Below are positions 27,354-35,705 of a DNA stretch of 64,000 bases, one piece after another. Location of the stretch: contig NZ_FNFY01000004.1 of the NCBI RefSeq assembly GCF_900101075.1, forward strand, positions 1 through 64,000. Direction: 5' to 3'. How positions within the stretch are numbered: position 1 is the stretch's first letter; each line of letters opens with the position of its first letter. The notes beneath the pieces are model-generated. The model was not told the origin of the DNA. It saw only the letters and a list, made by a program, of their open reading frames with translations, and did no database searches. Source of the DNA: Lacicoccus qingdaonensis. Lineage in GTDB: Bacteria > Bacillota > Bacilli > Staphylococcales > Salinicoccaceae. A program made the translations under genes and the position numbers.

Positions 27354-27707
27354 ATGGAAATAGACTACATAAGGGATTTTACAATGTATACGGCAATTTT
27401 CGGGATAATGAGTTTTGCCTGGTTTGGATGGGCGCAGGAAGCGCCGAAGAAAAGTTGGCGGGCGTATATCGGCATAGCCTCGGGGATTGCACTGATAGTC
27501 GGTCTGGCTGGTGTTTATTTAAGTGTGGCAGACTGGGATGCGGCATTATATATACTCGCAGTATTGATGACTGCAGCAGCATTGATATCACCGTGGATAG
27601 CACGTAAGATCGAAGTCGCATACAGTGCGGTTACAGGCATAAGTTCCGGTATATTATTGTTCATGTTTGCGGTGCTTGGACTGGTCAGGTTTTTACTGGC
27701 ATCATAA
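27354..27707 (+). CDS. Hypothetical small membrane protein
   Basis: The 117-residue product has four predicted membrane segments (about residues 10-27, 36-57, 62-83 and 92-115) joined by short loops, and no motif I recognise. A run of seven G residues lies about 14 bases upstream of the ATG, at the far end of the usual ribosome-site spacing. Its end overlaps the end of the converging small gene by a few bases. Function is unknown. Confidence 0.65.
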   Translation: MEIDYIRDFTMYTAIFGIMSFAWFGWAQEAPKKSWRAYIGIASGIALIVGLAGVYLSVADWDAALYILAVLMTAAALISPWIARKIEVAYSAVTGISSGILLFMFAVLGLVRFLLAS

Positions 27708-27890
27708 TAGTAAAAATGCTGCGATAAAAACAATCAGCATGAATGCAAATGAACTGACAACCGTGATGATAAATTTCTTGCTCAATTTGTTTTCTTTGGC
27801 TGTTTCAACGTCGGACTCAAATTCCTTTGCATTTTGAAGGACTACAAACGCTGAGACGATCAGCACAAAGATTAATATAATCAGACCCAA
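27702..27890 (-). CDS. Hypothetical 62-residue membrane protein
   Basis: This short frame encodes two hydrophobic helices, one at the N-terminus and one at the C-terminus, joined by a charged segment (NAKEFESDVETAKENKLSKK). No ATG is available. TTG 27890 has GGAG 9 bases upstream and is the best start; TTG 27905 also is in frame but has no ribosome site. The hydrophobicity pattern looks like a real protein, but support is limited. Confidence 0.5.
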   Translation of the reverse strand: MGLIILIFVLIVSAFVVLQNAKEFESDVETAKENKLSKKFIITVVSSFAFMLIVFIAAFLLL

Positions 27891-27984
27891 AAATGATCGC
27901 TCCAAATATCAGATTAATATGGTAATCATAACATAAATCAGGTTACCTTTTAAAAGATATTATAAAGTTTACATAACATATATT

Positions 27985-28345
27985 ATAGGAAGTTATATGT
28001 CGCTTATCAAAATTGAGGCATTTTATCCCCCTTGTCATTGTTTTATCTATATAAAGAATGCCGAATCAACTGATTTCCATATCATGATCTATGAGTGTTG
28101 CATCACTATTATCCGGATATGCGTTTATGACTTAACGCTCTTCCGGCGGCCACCGGCCTATAAAGCCCGCATCTGTCATTGCCAGGTTCCATTTCCACTA
28201 TAATAAAGAACACCGGTCCTCCGAGTTACGGTTATAAAATATTCAGCCTGCCTTGCTCGTGATATACGCTGCTTTCATTTAGCGCACAGCCGCTTTAACC
28301 GATCGCTACGTAAAGATATGCAGCCACCCTCTCAAATTATATGAA
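27985..28345 (-). ncRNA. Candidate structured RNA or regulatory spacer of unknown type
   Basis: A 546-base gap (27906-28452) holds no convincing gene. On the minus strand TTTACT, an 18-base spacer and TATAAT (around 28342-28371) form a good promoter. The sequence downstream is less AT-rich than other spacers and can fold: GCGTT/AACGC with an 8-base loop, GGCC/GGCC around GGT inside CCGG-x-GGCC-x-CCGG, and GGCATT/AATGCC bracketing 28016-28061. I could not match it to tmRNA, RNase P, SRP or a known riboswitch. The call is a hypothesis. Confidence 0.35.
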
Positions 28346-28401
28346 CTTCACCCGTTTAAAGTAAAATTACACTTTTTGTGGAGATGTTATGATAAGTTGA
28401 T

Positions 28402-28430
28402 TTGACATATTAACCAAATCAATATACATT
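28402..28430 (+). promoter_or_regulatory. Promoter of tRNA-Val
   Basis: TTGACA (28402-28407) and TACATT (28425-28430) are separated by 17 bases and lie just upstream of the tRNA. The -35 box is a perfect consensus. Confidence 0.8.
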
Positions 28431-28452
28431 ATTAATTAGAGATTAAAAATAC

Positions 28453-28524
28453 GACTCCGTAGCTCAGCGGGAGAGCGCTTGCTTGACATGCAAGAGGTCG
28501 GTGGTTCGAAACCACTCGGAGTCA
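28453..28524 (+). tRNA. tRNA-Val (anticodon GAC)
   Basis: The 7-bp acceptor stem GACTCCG/CGGAGTC, a D-arm with AGCTCAGCGGGAGAGC, the anticodon stem CTTGC/GCAAG with loop TTGACAT (anticodon GAC, reading GUC/GUU valine codons), and a T-arm with GTTCGAA are all present. The discriminator base is A. CCA is not encoded. It has its own promoter and terminator and is a single-gene unit. Confidence 0.95.
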
Positions 28525-28540
28525 CTCCAAAATACATATC

Positions 28541-28573
28541 AGGATACGCCTAAATCAGGCGTATCCTTTTTAT
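28541..28573 (+). terminator. Terminator after tRNA-Val
   Basis: AGGATACGCC and GGCGTATCCT form a 10-bp perfect stem around TAAATCA, followed by TTTTT. Confidence 0.93.
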
Positions 28574-28614
28574 TTGTTCAAAAGTGATCCTCGCCCCATT
28601 CTTTCTTCTCATTG

Positions 28615-29313
28615 CTATTGCAGGTTGCTCCGGGCAGTCTTTACAGCCTGTTTCATTGCTTCAACCGGATCTTCAACCATTTCTCCATGGCCGACGTATA
28701 AAGCTGCGGGCGACTTATCAATTATCAATTCAGCACTGTGCACCGCCATCTCATAACTCCATGTAGCAAGTTTTGGGAAAGGAAATGTAATGTTCAATGT
28801 GCGGGATACTTCGAGGCCGCCTTTTGTCTGAAAAGCATCTCCGGCAAATATAAACTCTGTTTCCTTGTCCATAAATGCTACAGAACCCGGTGTATGCCCA
28901 GGTGTTTTTATGACAGATAAATCTTCAATTGCCTCTTTAAAAGTAAAGTCAGTCTAAACCGTTTTTTTAGGGAAACCGCCTTTAATCTTTTCTTCTGGCT
29001 CTCCGTCCCTTAATGTGAAATCACCGTCCAACAACTGCCGGTCACGCCCGGATATACCGGTTTCTGCATTTGGGAATGTTTCTTTGAAATGATTGACCGC
29101 ACCGGTATGATCAGCATGAGTATGCGTCAGTAAAAGGTATTTCACCGGTTTATCGGTATTATTTGCTATCGACTGAACTTTCTTTACGAATTTCTTCATA
29201 CCCATATCGATGACGATTAAATGATCATTTTTCTCGATAGCAAAGCAGTTGATCGGAAAGACTTTGGGAAATAATGTGATCTGGTACACATTTTTAAATT
29301 TGGATACCTTCAT
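28615..29313 (-). pseudogene. MBL-fold metallo-hydrolase interrupted by an in-frame amber codon
   Basis: One continuous frame of 232 codons encodes a metallo-beta-lactamase-fold hydrolase but contains a TAG at 28954-28956 (codon 120). Upstream residues carry the metal motif THTHADHTG (near 63-71). Downstream residues carry GHTPGSVAF and the late GHGE motif expected in the same protein. There is no frameshift: both halves are in the same frame, so a single base change (for example from CAG) explains it. The gene is probably inactive, unless a suppressor exists or the base is a sequencing error. Confidence 0.85.
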
Positions 29314-29406
29314 ATAAAATCCTCCCCGCCCCTTTAATTAGAAGTATGACGAATTTGACGACTTAAATAAAGTAAAAAGTAACTTTTTATGTATTATCCA
29401 AATAAA

Positions 29407-29441
29407 AAAGCCCTGCCGGTTGATGACCCGGTCGGGCTTCT
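29407..29441 (-). terminator. Terminator downstream of the 29449-29778 gene
   Basis: AAGCCC-TG-CCGG and CCGG-TC-GGGCTT form a stem around a short loop. The A run to the left gives the T run on the minus strand. Confidence 0.8.
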
Positions 29442-29448
29442 AATCGCT

Positions 29449-29778
29449 TTATATCTCTTTATCATTCCCTGCTTCATCATTCAAAAAATCTTTTTCAGCG
29501 GCTCTCGCTTTCTTTTCTTTTTTTCGTTTGCGGGCATACATCACAGCCAGCAGCGTCACCACGATAGATAATACCATTAGGAACACAGCATAGCCGACTA
29601 AAGGTTCAAAGCTCAGTTCATCATTGAAATTCGGCAAAATAAAACCTGCCAGCCCCATTATAACTAATGATGCTGTCGGCATAAGCCACCAGTACTTTAT
29701 TTTAAAGAACGGTATTAAAAAAGATAATATGATGACCATAAGCGTATTGTTTATATAAAACCAAACATCTTCTATCAT
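29449..29778 (-). CDS. Hypothetical membrane protein with charged C-terminal tail
   Basis: The 109-residue product has three hydrophobic segments (residues 5-25, 29-48 and 58-82), then a highly basic and acidic cytoplasmic tail (RKRKKEKKARAAEK onward). The start at 29778 follows AGGGGTGAGG; a longer in-frame start exists at 29802 but lacks a ribosome site. No family was recognised. It diverges from pepF. Confidence 0.65.
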   Translation of the reverse strand: MIEDVWFYINNTLMVIILSFLIPFFKIKYWWLMPTASLVIMGLAGFILPNFNDELSFEPLVGYAVFLMVLSIVVTLLAVMYARKRKKEKKARAAEKDFLNDEAGNDKEI

Positions 29779-29920
29779 TGCCTCACCCCTTCTTATTTTC
29801 ATAATATCTCATTTAAATCCATTAGAACAGATTTTATATAAATTAATGTATTTTATCAGAATATTCATGTATAATAATATTATACTTCGGTTTCCGAAAT
29901 TATAAAGGAGTGTCAAACAA

Positions 29921-31726
29921 ATGGGAGAATTAAAATCAAGACATGAAGTGGATGAAAAATATACATGGGATCTCACGCCGCTGTTCGAATCGGACAGTGA
30001 CTGTGAAAGTGCAATCTCAGATTTTTTGAAGAAAGTTTCTGAATTTGCATCAAAGTATGAAGGAAAAATGGATGATTTGAATACAGCGGTTGCTGCGATG
30101 GACGACTTCAGACAATTGGTCGAAAAATTGGTGCCGATCGGCACATATGCGAGTCTGAGACTGTCAGCAGACCAGAGTGATGCAGACGCTCAGAAACTGA
30201 GCACCAAAGTGAGTAACGCAAGTGCGAAATTCAGTACAGACACGAGCTTTTTGAGAAGTGACCTGTTAGCTCAGGACGAATCATTTTTAAACTCGATCAA
30301 AGAGAAAGATTCAGAGTACGAAAATTTCGTTGATGAACTGATCCGGAACAAGCCATATCAGTTGGATGCAAAAGTTGAGAAGGCACTGGCGGCATACTCC
30401 AACGTCTTTAACGGTCCTTACGGCTTATATCAGAAGACAAAGCTGCTGGATATAGACTTCGGTACATTTAAAGCGAGCGGTAAAGATATACCACTATCCT
30501 ATCTTGCTTATGAGGGTGAGCTTGAAAGCCACCAGGATACAGAAGTGCGCCGTAATGCCTACAAGAAATTTTACGGCAAACTTAAGGAATATGAACATAC
30601 GACGGCCGGCACTTATGATATTCACCTGAAAAAAGAAAAGACGACAGCAGATTTAAGAGGTTTTGACTCTGTGACAGATTACCTGCTGCACCCTCAGGAA
30701 GTGGACAGTGAATTATACCACCGCCAGATTGATCTTATAATGGAAGACCTCGCACCGCATATGAGAAGATATGCCAAATTGCTCAAAAAAGTGAATGGTC
30801 TGGATGAGATGCGTTATGAAGACCTTAAGATTTCCTTAGATCCGTCAAGTGAACCGGAAATCAGTGTTGAGGACTCAAGAAAGTATATAACGGATGCGCT
30901 CAGTATCATGGGTGAAGATTACACAGAAATGCTCAACCGTTCTTATGATGAAAGATGGATAGATTTCGTTCAGAACAAAGGGAAATCCACCGGTGCATTT
31001 TGTGCGAGCCCGTATGGTTCCCATCCATTCATACTGATTTCATGGACATCATTGATGACGGAAGTTTTTGTACTGGCTCATGAACTCGGCCATGCGGGGC
31101 ATTTTTATAATGCGAACCGTGAACAGAATGTATTTGACGCAAGAAGCTCAACTTACTTTGTAGAGGCACCGAGTACTATGAATGAGATGTTGATGGCGAA
31201 TCATCTGCTTAAAAATTCGAAGGATCCTAAATTCAAGCGCTGGGTAATCAGTTCAATCATTTCGAGAACTTATTACCACAATTTTGTCACACATCTGCTT
31301 GAAGCTGCCTATCAGCGTGAAGTCTATAAAAAAGTGGACAATCATGAAAGCCTGAGTGCCAACGATTTGAACCGGTTGAAACGCAGTGTGATTGAAGAAT
31401 TCTGGGGAGAAGATGTCGTCATTTCAGAAAATGCCGAACTGACATGGATGAGACAGCCCCACTACTATATGGGATTATATCCTTACACTTATTCAGCCGG
31501 ATTGACAATCGCAACACAGATGAGCAGACGTGTATTGGATGAGGGACAGCCTGCAGTCGATGACTGGCTGAAAGTTTTAAAGGCAGGCGGTACGAAGTCG
31601 CCGGTTGAACTTTCGAAAATGGCGGGTATCGACATCACCACCGATAAGCCTTTGAAAGATACTATCGCCTACATTGGCGAGCTGGTGGATGAACTGGAGA
31701 AATTAACTGAAGAGATTGAAGGATAA
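29921..31726 (+). CDS. pepF: Oligoendopeptidase F
   Basis: PepF is a cytoplasmic M3-family zinc metallopeptidase that cleaves peptides of about 7-17 residues, helping turnover of signal and imported peptides. The 601-residue product has the zinc motif HELGHAGHF near residue 389 and a third ligand Glu in the EAPSTMNEMLM segment near 416. The C-terminal helical end has the conserved HYYMGLYPYTYSAGL stretch. The start follows AAAGGAG. It is monocistronic with a strong terminator. Confidence 0.95.
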   Translation: MGELKSRHEVDEKYTWDLTPLFESDSDCESAISDFLKKVSEFASKYEGKMDDLNTAVAAMDDFRQLVEKLVPIGTYASLRLSADQSDADAQKLSTKVSNASAKFSTDTSFLRSDLLAQDESFLNSIKEKDSEYENFVDELIRNKPYQLDAKVEKALAAYSNVFNGPYGLYQKTKLLDIDFGTFKASGKDIPLSYLAYEGELESHQDTEVRRNAYKKFYGKLKEYEHTTAGTYDIHLKKEKTTADLRGFDSVTDYLLHPQEVDSELYHRQIDLIMEDLAPHMRRYAKLLKKVNGLDEMRYEDLKISLDPSSEPEISVEDSRKYITDALSIMGEDYTEMLNRSYDERWIDFVQNKGKSTGAFCASPYGSHPFILISWTSLMTEVFVLAHELGHAGHFYNANREQNVFDARSSTYFVEAPSTMNEMLMANHLLKNSKDPKFKRWVISSIISRTYYHNFVTHLLEAAYQREVYKKVDNHESLSANDLNRLKRSVIEEFWGEDVVISENAELTWMRQPHYYMGLYPYTYSAGLTIATQMSRRVLDEGQPAVDDWLKVLKAGGTKSPVELSKMAGIDITTDKPLKDTIAYIGELVDELEKLTEEIEG

Positions 31727-31735
31727 CAATATCGG

Positions 31736-31766
31736 ACATGCATGGCTCTATGCCATGCATGTTTTT
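31736..31766 (+). terminator. Terminator after pepF
   Basis: ACATGCATGGC and GCCATGCATGT form an 11-bp perfect stem followed by a T run. Confidence 0.9.
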
Positions 31767-31868
31767 CAATGATAAAATTATATTACGCATTTGATTGCCA
31801 TCCTGGTCAGGATTGTGATATTATCTCTCTTGTGTTTTAAAGGCGCTTAATATTAAGGAGATAATAAA

Positions 31869-33335
31869 ATGGATCATACGGAGAATTCTTGGAATCTGCC
31901 GAAAAAGGATAAGGCACTGATGATTGCTGCACTTTTAACAGGTGCCTTCATGGGAATTGTGAATGAAACTTTACTGGCAACAGCACTGCCATCCATCCAG
32001 GCAGCGTTTGGAATTACACAGGCAGAGGTCCAGTGGATGACCACTGCATTTTTAATGGCGAATGGTATTATGATACCTATTTCAGCCTTTTTGATCGACC
32101 GCTTTTCCACGAGAGGTTTATTTTTGACTGCAATTGGATTATTTGGACTGGGTACGGCAATCGCAGCGACTGCACAGATTTATCCGGTGCTTCTGCTCGC
32201 ACGTATAGTACAGGCATCGGGGTCGGGTATCATGCTGCCGCTCTTAATGACGGTACTGCTTGCAATCATTCCGGTCAATAAACGCGGCACAGCCATGGGT
32301 ATGATTGGTATCGTCATCGCTTTCGGACCTGCAATCGGTCCGACATTGTCAGGATTTTTACTGGAGAACTTTTCATGGCGTTCGCTGTTCATCACTGTAC
32401 TGCCGATTGTCGCAGTCACGATGATTACAGCTTATCTGTTCCTTCATAATGTGACTGACCTCAGAAAACCGAAGATTGATGTACTTTCGATCGTATTATC
32501 TTCTGCCGGTTTCGGCTCGTTTTTATATGGTTTCAGCATCGCTTCCAATGAAGGATGGACAAGCCCGGTCGTCCTGACCAGTCTGTCTGCCGGCATTATT
32601 ATTATAGGGTTATTTGTCTGGAGACAGCTGATACTTGAAACACCGATGCTTGAGTTCAGAGTATTTAAATTTAAAATATTTACACTTGCAATCATCATTT
32701 CAATGACCGTAATGGTTTCATTGATCGGTGCAGAGACACTGCTGCCGTTGTTCATGCAGAACGTGCTTGAATTCACTCCGCTGGAGTCTGGTCTGATGCT
32801 CTTCCCAGGTGCGATAGTCATCGGGATCATGTCGCCGATCACCGGCAGGCTGTATGACCGTTATGGCGCAAAATGGCTGGCGTTGACCGGCCTTGGTATT
32901 GTGACGGTTACAACATTCATGTTTACGAATTTATCACTGGATACAACATTCACTTATTTGACTGTAATATATGCAGTCCGGATGTTCGGATTATCGATGG
33001 CACTCATGCCTGTAATTACTTCTGCACTGAACCAGCTGCCGCCGAAGTGGTATTCACACGCATCGGCAATGACAAATACCATGCAGCAAATATCAGCAGC
33101 CATCGGTACGGCAATGCTTATCACACTGGTATCCATGGGAGCGAATAGTTTTATACACGGCAGGGAGATGCCGCAGGAACTGGCTGAACGCGTGGCACAG
33201 ATCGTCGGATTTGAATGGGCCTTCATGGGTAGTACGCTACTTGCTTTCACCGCATTCATACTGGCAATGTTCATGAAGCGGCCGAAAGAAGAAAAAGAGA
33301 TTATCAGAAAGCTGCACTTGAATGATTCTGAATAG
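31869..33335 (+). CDS. MFS drug exporter, DHA2 family (EmrB/QacA/LmrB-like)
   Basis: This 488-residue integral membrane protein has about 14 hydrophobic segments, as in DHA2 proton-coupled multidrug exporters. Family motifs include ALPSIQAAFGITQAEVQWMTTAFLM near residue 37 (given here as a region), the loop 2-3 motif FLIDRFSTRGLF, the antiporter motif GPAIGPTLSGFLLENFSWRSLF near 150, and MSPITGRLYDRYGAKWL near 320. AAGGAG lies before the ATG. The substrate cannot be inferred. It is followed by its own terminator and no regulator gene is adjacent. Confidence 0.9.
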   Translation: MDHTENSWNLPKKDKALMIAALLTGAFMGIVNETLLATALPSIQAAFGITQAEVQWMTTAFLMANGIMIPISAFLIDRFSTRGLFLTAIGLFGLGTAIAATAQIYPVLLLARIVQASGSGIMLPLLMTVLLAIIPVNKRGTAMGMIGIVIAFGPAIGPTLSGFLLENFSWRSLFITVLPIVAVTMITAYLFLHNVTDLRKPKIDVLSIVLSSAGFGSFLYGFSIASNEGWTSPVVLTSLSAGIIIIGLFVWRQLILETPMLEFRVFKFKIFTLAIIISMTVMVSLIGAETLLPLFMQNVLEFTPLESGLMLFPGAIVIGIMSPITGRLYDRYGAKWLALTGLGIVTVTTFMFTNLSLDTTFTYLTVIYAVRMFGLSMALMPVITSALNQLPPKWYSHASAMTNTMQQISAAIGTAMLITLVSMGANSFIHGREMPQELAERVAQIVGFEWAFMGSTLLAFTAFILAMFMKRPKEEKEIIRKLHLNDSE

Positions 33336-33341
33336 CTGATT

Positions 33342-33380
33342 AAAAAGCACGTCCCGCAAAGTTGCGGGACGTGCTTTTTA
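33342..33380. terminator. Strong bidirectional terminator after the MFS gene
   Basis: AAAAAGCACGTCCCGCAA and TTGCGGGACGTGCTTTTT form a perfect hairpin with A and T flanks. It also serves the converging coiled-coil gene. Confidence 0.95.
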
Positions 33381-33387
33381 ATTTCCA

Positions 33388-33807
33388 TCAGAATGATCTG
33401 ACCCGTCGTTCAACTTTGCTGAGCCGACGGTCATATTCCTCTTTTTTATCGTTGAAATATCTTTGTTCATCCAATATTTCCACTATTATTTCGTGCAGGT
33501 CAGTTATTCTTTCCGAATTTGATACGACCTGATTTCTTACAACAGAAATTTCAGATTTAACCTCAACTATCTCATCTTTTAAGCTGTCCAGTCCCTGGTC
33601 AACAGTATCTAAGCGTTTGTCCATTCCGTCCAGTCTCAGGTCAATTTTATCTAAGCGTTTGTCCATTCCGTCAAGTCGCCGGTCCATGGCAGCAAAACGT
33701 TGGTCGACCATCTCAAATTTTCTGTCGATTGCATCGAACTTCATATTCATATTCTCCTGAAAATCAAGAATCAGGTTTTGTAATTTACCAAAATCATTCG
33801 TCATCAA
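33388..33807 (-). CDS. Hypothetical coiled-coil protein with 14-residue repeats
   Basis: The 139-residue protein is almost wholly coiled coil. Residues 20-80 show heptads of the form D-R-x-L/F-D-x-x-D/M, with a near-exact 14-residue repeat (GMDKRLDKIDLRLD then GMDKRLDTVDQGLD). The end of the protein is charged. There are no membrane segments or catalytic motifs. The frame may begin at either of two adjacent Met codons. It may act as a cytoplasmic scaffold or tether, but no function can be assigned. Confidence 0.65.
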   Translation of the reverse strand: MMTNDFGKLQNLILDFQENMNMKFDAIDRKFEMVDQRFAAMDRRLDGMDKRLDKIDLRLDGMDKRLDTVDQGLDSLKDEIVEVKSEISVVRNQVVSNSERITDLHEIIVEILDEQRYFNDKKEEYDRRLSKVERRVRSF

Positions 33808-33965
33808 TTAACCCCTCCCAGTCATTTGATTTCATAAACATGACCACTACTCCCACCCTGTTCCACTCACTCATTAATATTATAACTCATAATGACAGCC
33901 GGGGGAATTTTCACCACCAGATATACGTAGTGGCTGTCAGTGAACAACAATAAAAATCATTTAAA

Positions 33966-33998
33966 AACAAGGTACGACATTCAATGTCATACCTTGTT
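33966..33998 (-). terminator. Terminator downstream of cvfB
   Basis: AACAAGGTA and TACCTTGTT, with an extended inner stem TGACAT/GACATT region, form a hairpin just past the cvfB stop. An A-rich left flank gives T residues on the minus strand. Confidence 0.75.
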
Positions 33999-34013
33999 AT
34001 TTTCCATATTCAA

Positions 34014-34877
34014 TTACTTCAAGTATGTTCCGCCGTCTCGTTGTTCGACTTTCTTTTCCTTCATCAGCCTGCCGAGGGCACGCTTGAACGAGCCTTTGGA
34101 CATATTGAATGCCTCTTTTATATCTACCGGATCCGATTTGTCGGTCATGGGCATCATGCCATCATTTTCTGTAATATAATCCAGGATTTTCTCTGCGTCA
34201 TCATCCATCTTTTTATATGCCTGCTGTAAAAATGAACCGTTAATCTCACCTTTGTCGTTTATACCTATTGCTCTGAATTTGACAAGTTCTCCGAGCCTGG
34301 GTTCTTTTTCCCTCTCTGATTCATGGATGAACACTTTCTGCCCGTCTGGTGTCAAAAGAAATGTGCCGACTCTCAGCAGACGATACGGTCTTGCTTCAAA
34401 CCATTTGTTCTTGATTGTTTCAAACTCTTCCTGTGGAATGGGGCTGAAGCGTTCTGCGACCTCTTCTTCCGATATCAGTTTTCCGAAAAGCTGGTTATCC
34501 GACTCTGCCCTCAACTGGGTATATACTTCATCGCCCTCTTTTGGCCATACATCTTTCACTTTCGGAAGGTCCACCCATGGTATGAGAATATCCCTCGGTG
34601 AGCCTATATTAATGTATGCTCCGTCTCTATTCACTTCCACAACTTCTGCAAAACCGAATTTACCGACCGCCACCTGTGGAACAATCGGTGCCGCAAAAAG
34701 CTCTCCACTTCTGTTCGGGTATATGAATGCACTGATTTCGTCGCTGATTTCATGCTCTTCTTTTGTCGCTGAAGCATTCATGCGTATGAATGTATTATCA
34801 TCATATTTCAGATGATAAGTTGAACCTTCTTTTTTGATCACTTCTAAAAATTGTACTGTTCCTGATATGTTATCCAT
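34014..34877 (-). CDS. cvfB: CvfB, S1-domain RNA-binding virulence regulator
   Basis: CvfB binds RNA and affects virulence gene expression in S. aureus. The 287-residue product has consecutive S1/OB-like domains: residues 1-65, 66-140 (FAEVVEVNRDGAYINIGSPRDILIPW), and 145-215 (VGTFLLTPDGQKVFIHESE). A C-terminal winged-helix domain of about 60 residues ends GSFKRALGRLMKEKKVEQRDGGTYLK (region 262-287). This layout and length (about 290-300) match the family. The sirtuin gene lies 22 bases upstream in the same direction, so the two may form an operon. Confidence 0.92.
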   Translation of the reverse strand: MDNISGTVQFLEVIKKEGSTYHLKYDDNTFIRMNASATKEEHEISDEISAFIYPNRSGELFAAPIVPQVAVGKFGFAEVVEVNRDGAYINIGSPRDILIPWVDLPKVKDVWPKEGDEVYTQLRAESDNQLFGKLISEEEVAERFSPIPQEEFETIKNKWFEARPYRLLRVGTFLLTPDGQKVFIHESEREKEPRLGELVKFRAIGINDKGEINGSFLQQAYKKMDDDAEKILDYITENDGMMPMTDKSDPVDIKEAFNMSKGSFKRALGRLMKEKKVEQRDGGTYLK

Positions 34878-34899
34878 AGTATGTCCCCTAATTAATTTG

Positions 34900-35625
34900 T
34901 CATATAATCGTGTTAATCACATCTGTCATGTCATCATTGATGACCAGGTTTGCCTCACTGTCAAACGGGGTTTCGTCCTGGTTGATGATGACAAAATTTT
35001 TACCGCTGAAATAAGTGGTCAAATATGCAGCGGGATTAACGACAAGCGAAGTTCCTAAAACAATCAAAGTATCTGCTGCCTGCAGTTTGGACATCGCACT
35101 GAGTACAGTCAATTCATTTAATGTTTCACCGTAAAGTACAATGTCCGGCCTCACTGCCCCGCCACACACACAATATGAAATATCATTGTTCATGACCTCT
35201 ATTTTATGATAGGTCTTATTACATTCTATACAATAAAATTCATTGAGTGAACCATGTAACTCATCCACATTTTCACTGCCGGCGTCACGATGGAGACCAT
35301 CGATATTTTGTGTGATTACGCCAGTCGACCTGCCGGACTGTTCCAGCCCGGCAATGAATTCATGCACCGTGTTCGGAGATTTATCTGCAAGCAGTAATCT
35401 TTTTTTGTAAAAGTTGATAAAACTATCAGGGTCATCTTCTAAATGGTTGATGCTGAGTAAGTATTCCGGGGAGTGTCCATCGCCGGAAATTTCATCAAAT
35501 AAACCGCCCATACTTCTAAAGTCCGGTATGCCGCTCGCTACAGAAACGCCCGCACCTGTGAAAAAGACAATGTTATGCGATTCTGAAATGATATCAGATA
35601 GTTGTTGATATTGCTGTTTCATCAC
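34900..35625 (-). CDS. Sir2 family NAD-dependent protein deacylase
   Basis: This sirtuin removes acyl groups from lysines using NAD+, giving nicotinamide and O-acyl-ADP-ribose. The 241-residue product has the NAD-binding GAGVSVASGIPDFRS (near residue 21), the TQNIDGLHRDAG motif (near 104), and a catalytic histidine in ELHGSLNE (near 124). Four zinc cysteines lie in CIEC and CVCG (near 132-155), and GTSLVVNPA is near 192. It is probably the first gene of a two-gene unit with cvfB. Confidence 0.93.
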   Translation of the reverse strand: MMKQQYQQLSDIISESHNIVFFTGAGVSVASGIPDFRSMGGLFDEISGDGHSPEYLLSINHLEDDPDSFINFYKKRLLLADKSPNTVHEFIAGLEQSGRSTGVITQNIDGLHRDAGSENVDELHGSLNEFYCIECNKTYHKIEVMNNDISYCVCGGAVRPDIVLYGETLNELTVLSAMSKLQAADTLIVLGTSLVVNPAAYLTTYFSGKNFVIINQDETPFDSEANLVINDDMTDVINTII

Positions 35626-35705
35626 TTTTCTCCTCTTATATGTTATTTTAATAGTATCATATTTGTGGTATTATCGCTTAAGGAATATATTTAAGGAGAA
35701 TGTGT

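Noticed and set aside
27985-28345. tmRNA, RNase P or SRP RNA in the spacer near tRNA-Val
   Set aside because: None of the strongly conserved blocks of these RNAs was found on either strand; it remains an open candidate only.
28574-28766. Two overlapping plus-strand frames of about 60 codons
   Set aside because: They are antisense to the metallo-hydrolase and have no ribosome sites.
28615-28872. A separate small gene for the C-terminal half of the metallo-hydrolase
   Set aside because: It is in the same frame as the upstream half and joined by continuous homologous coding sequence; one interrupted gene is simpler.
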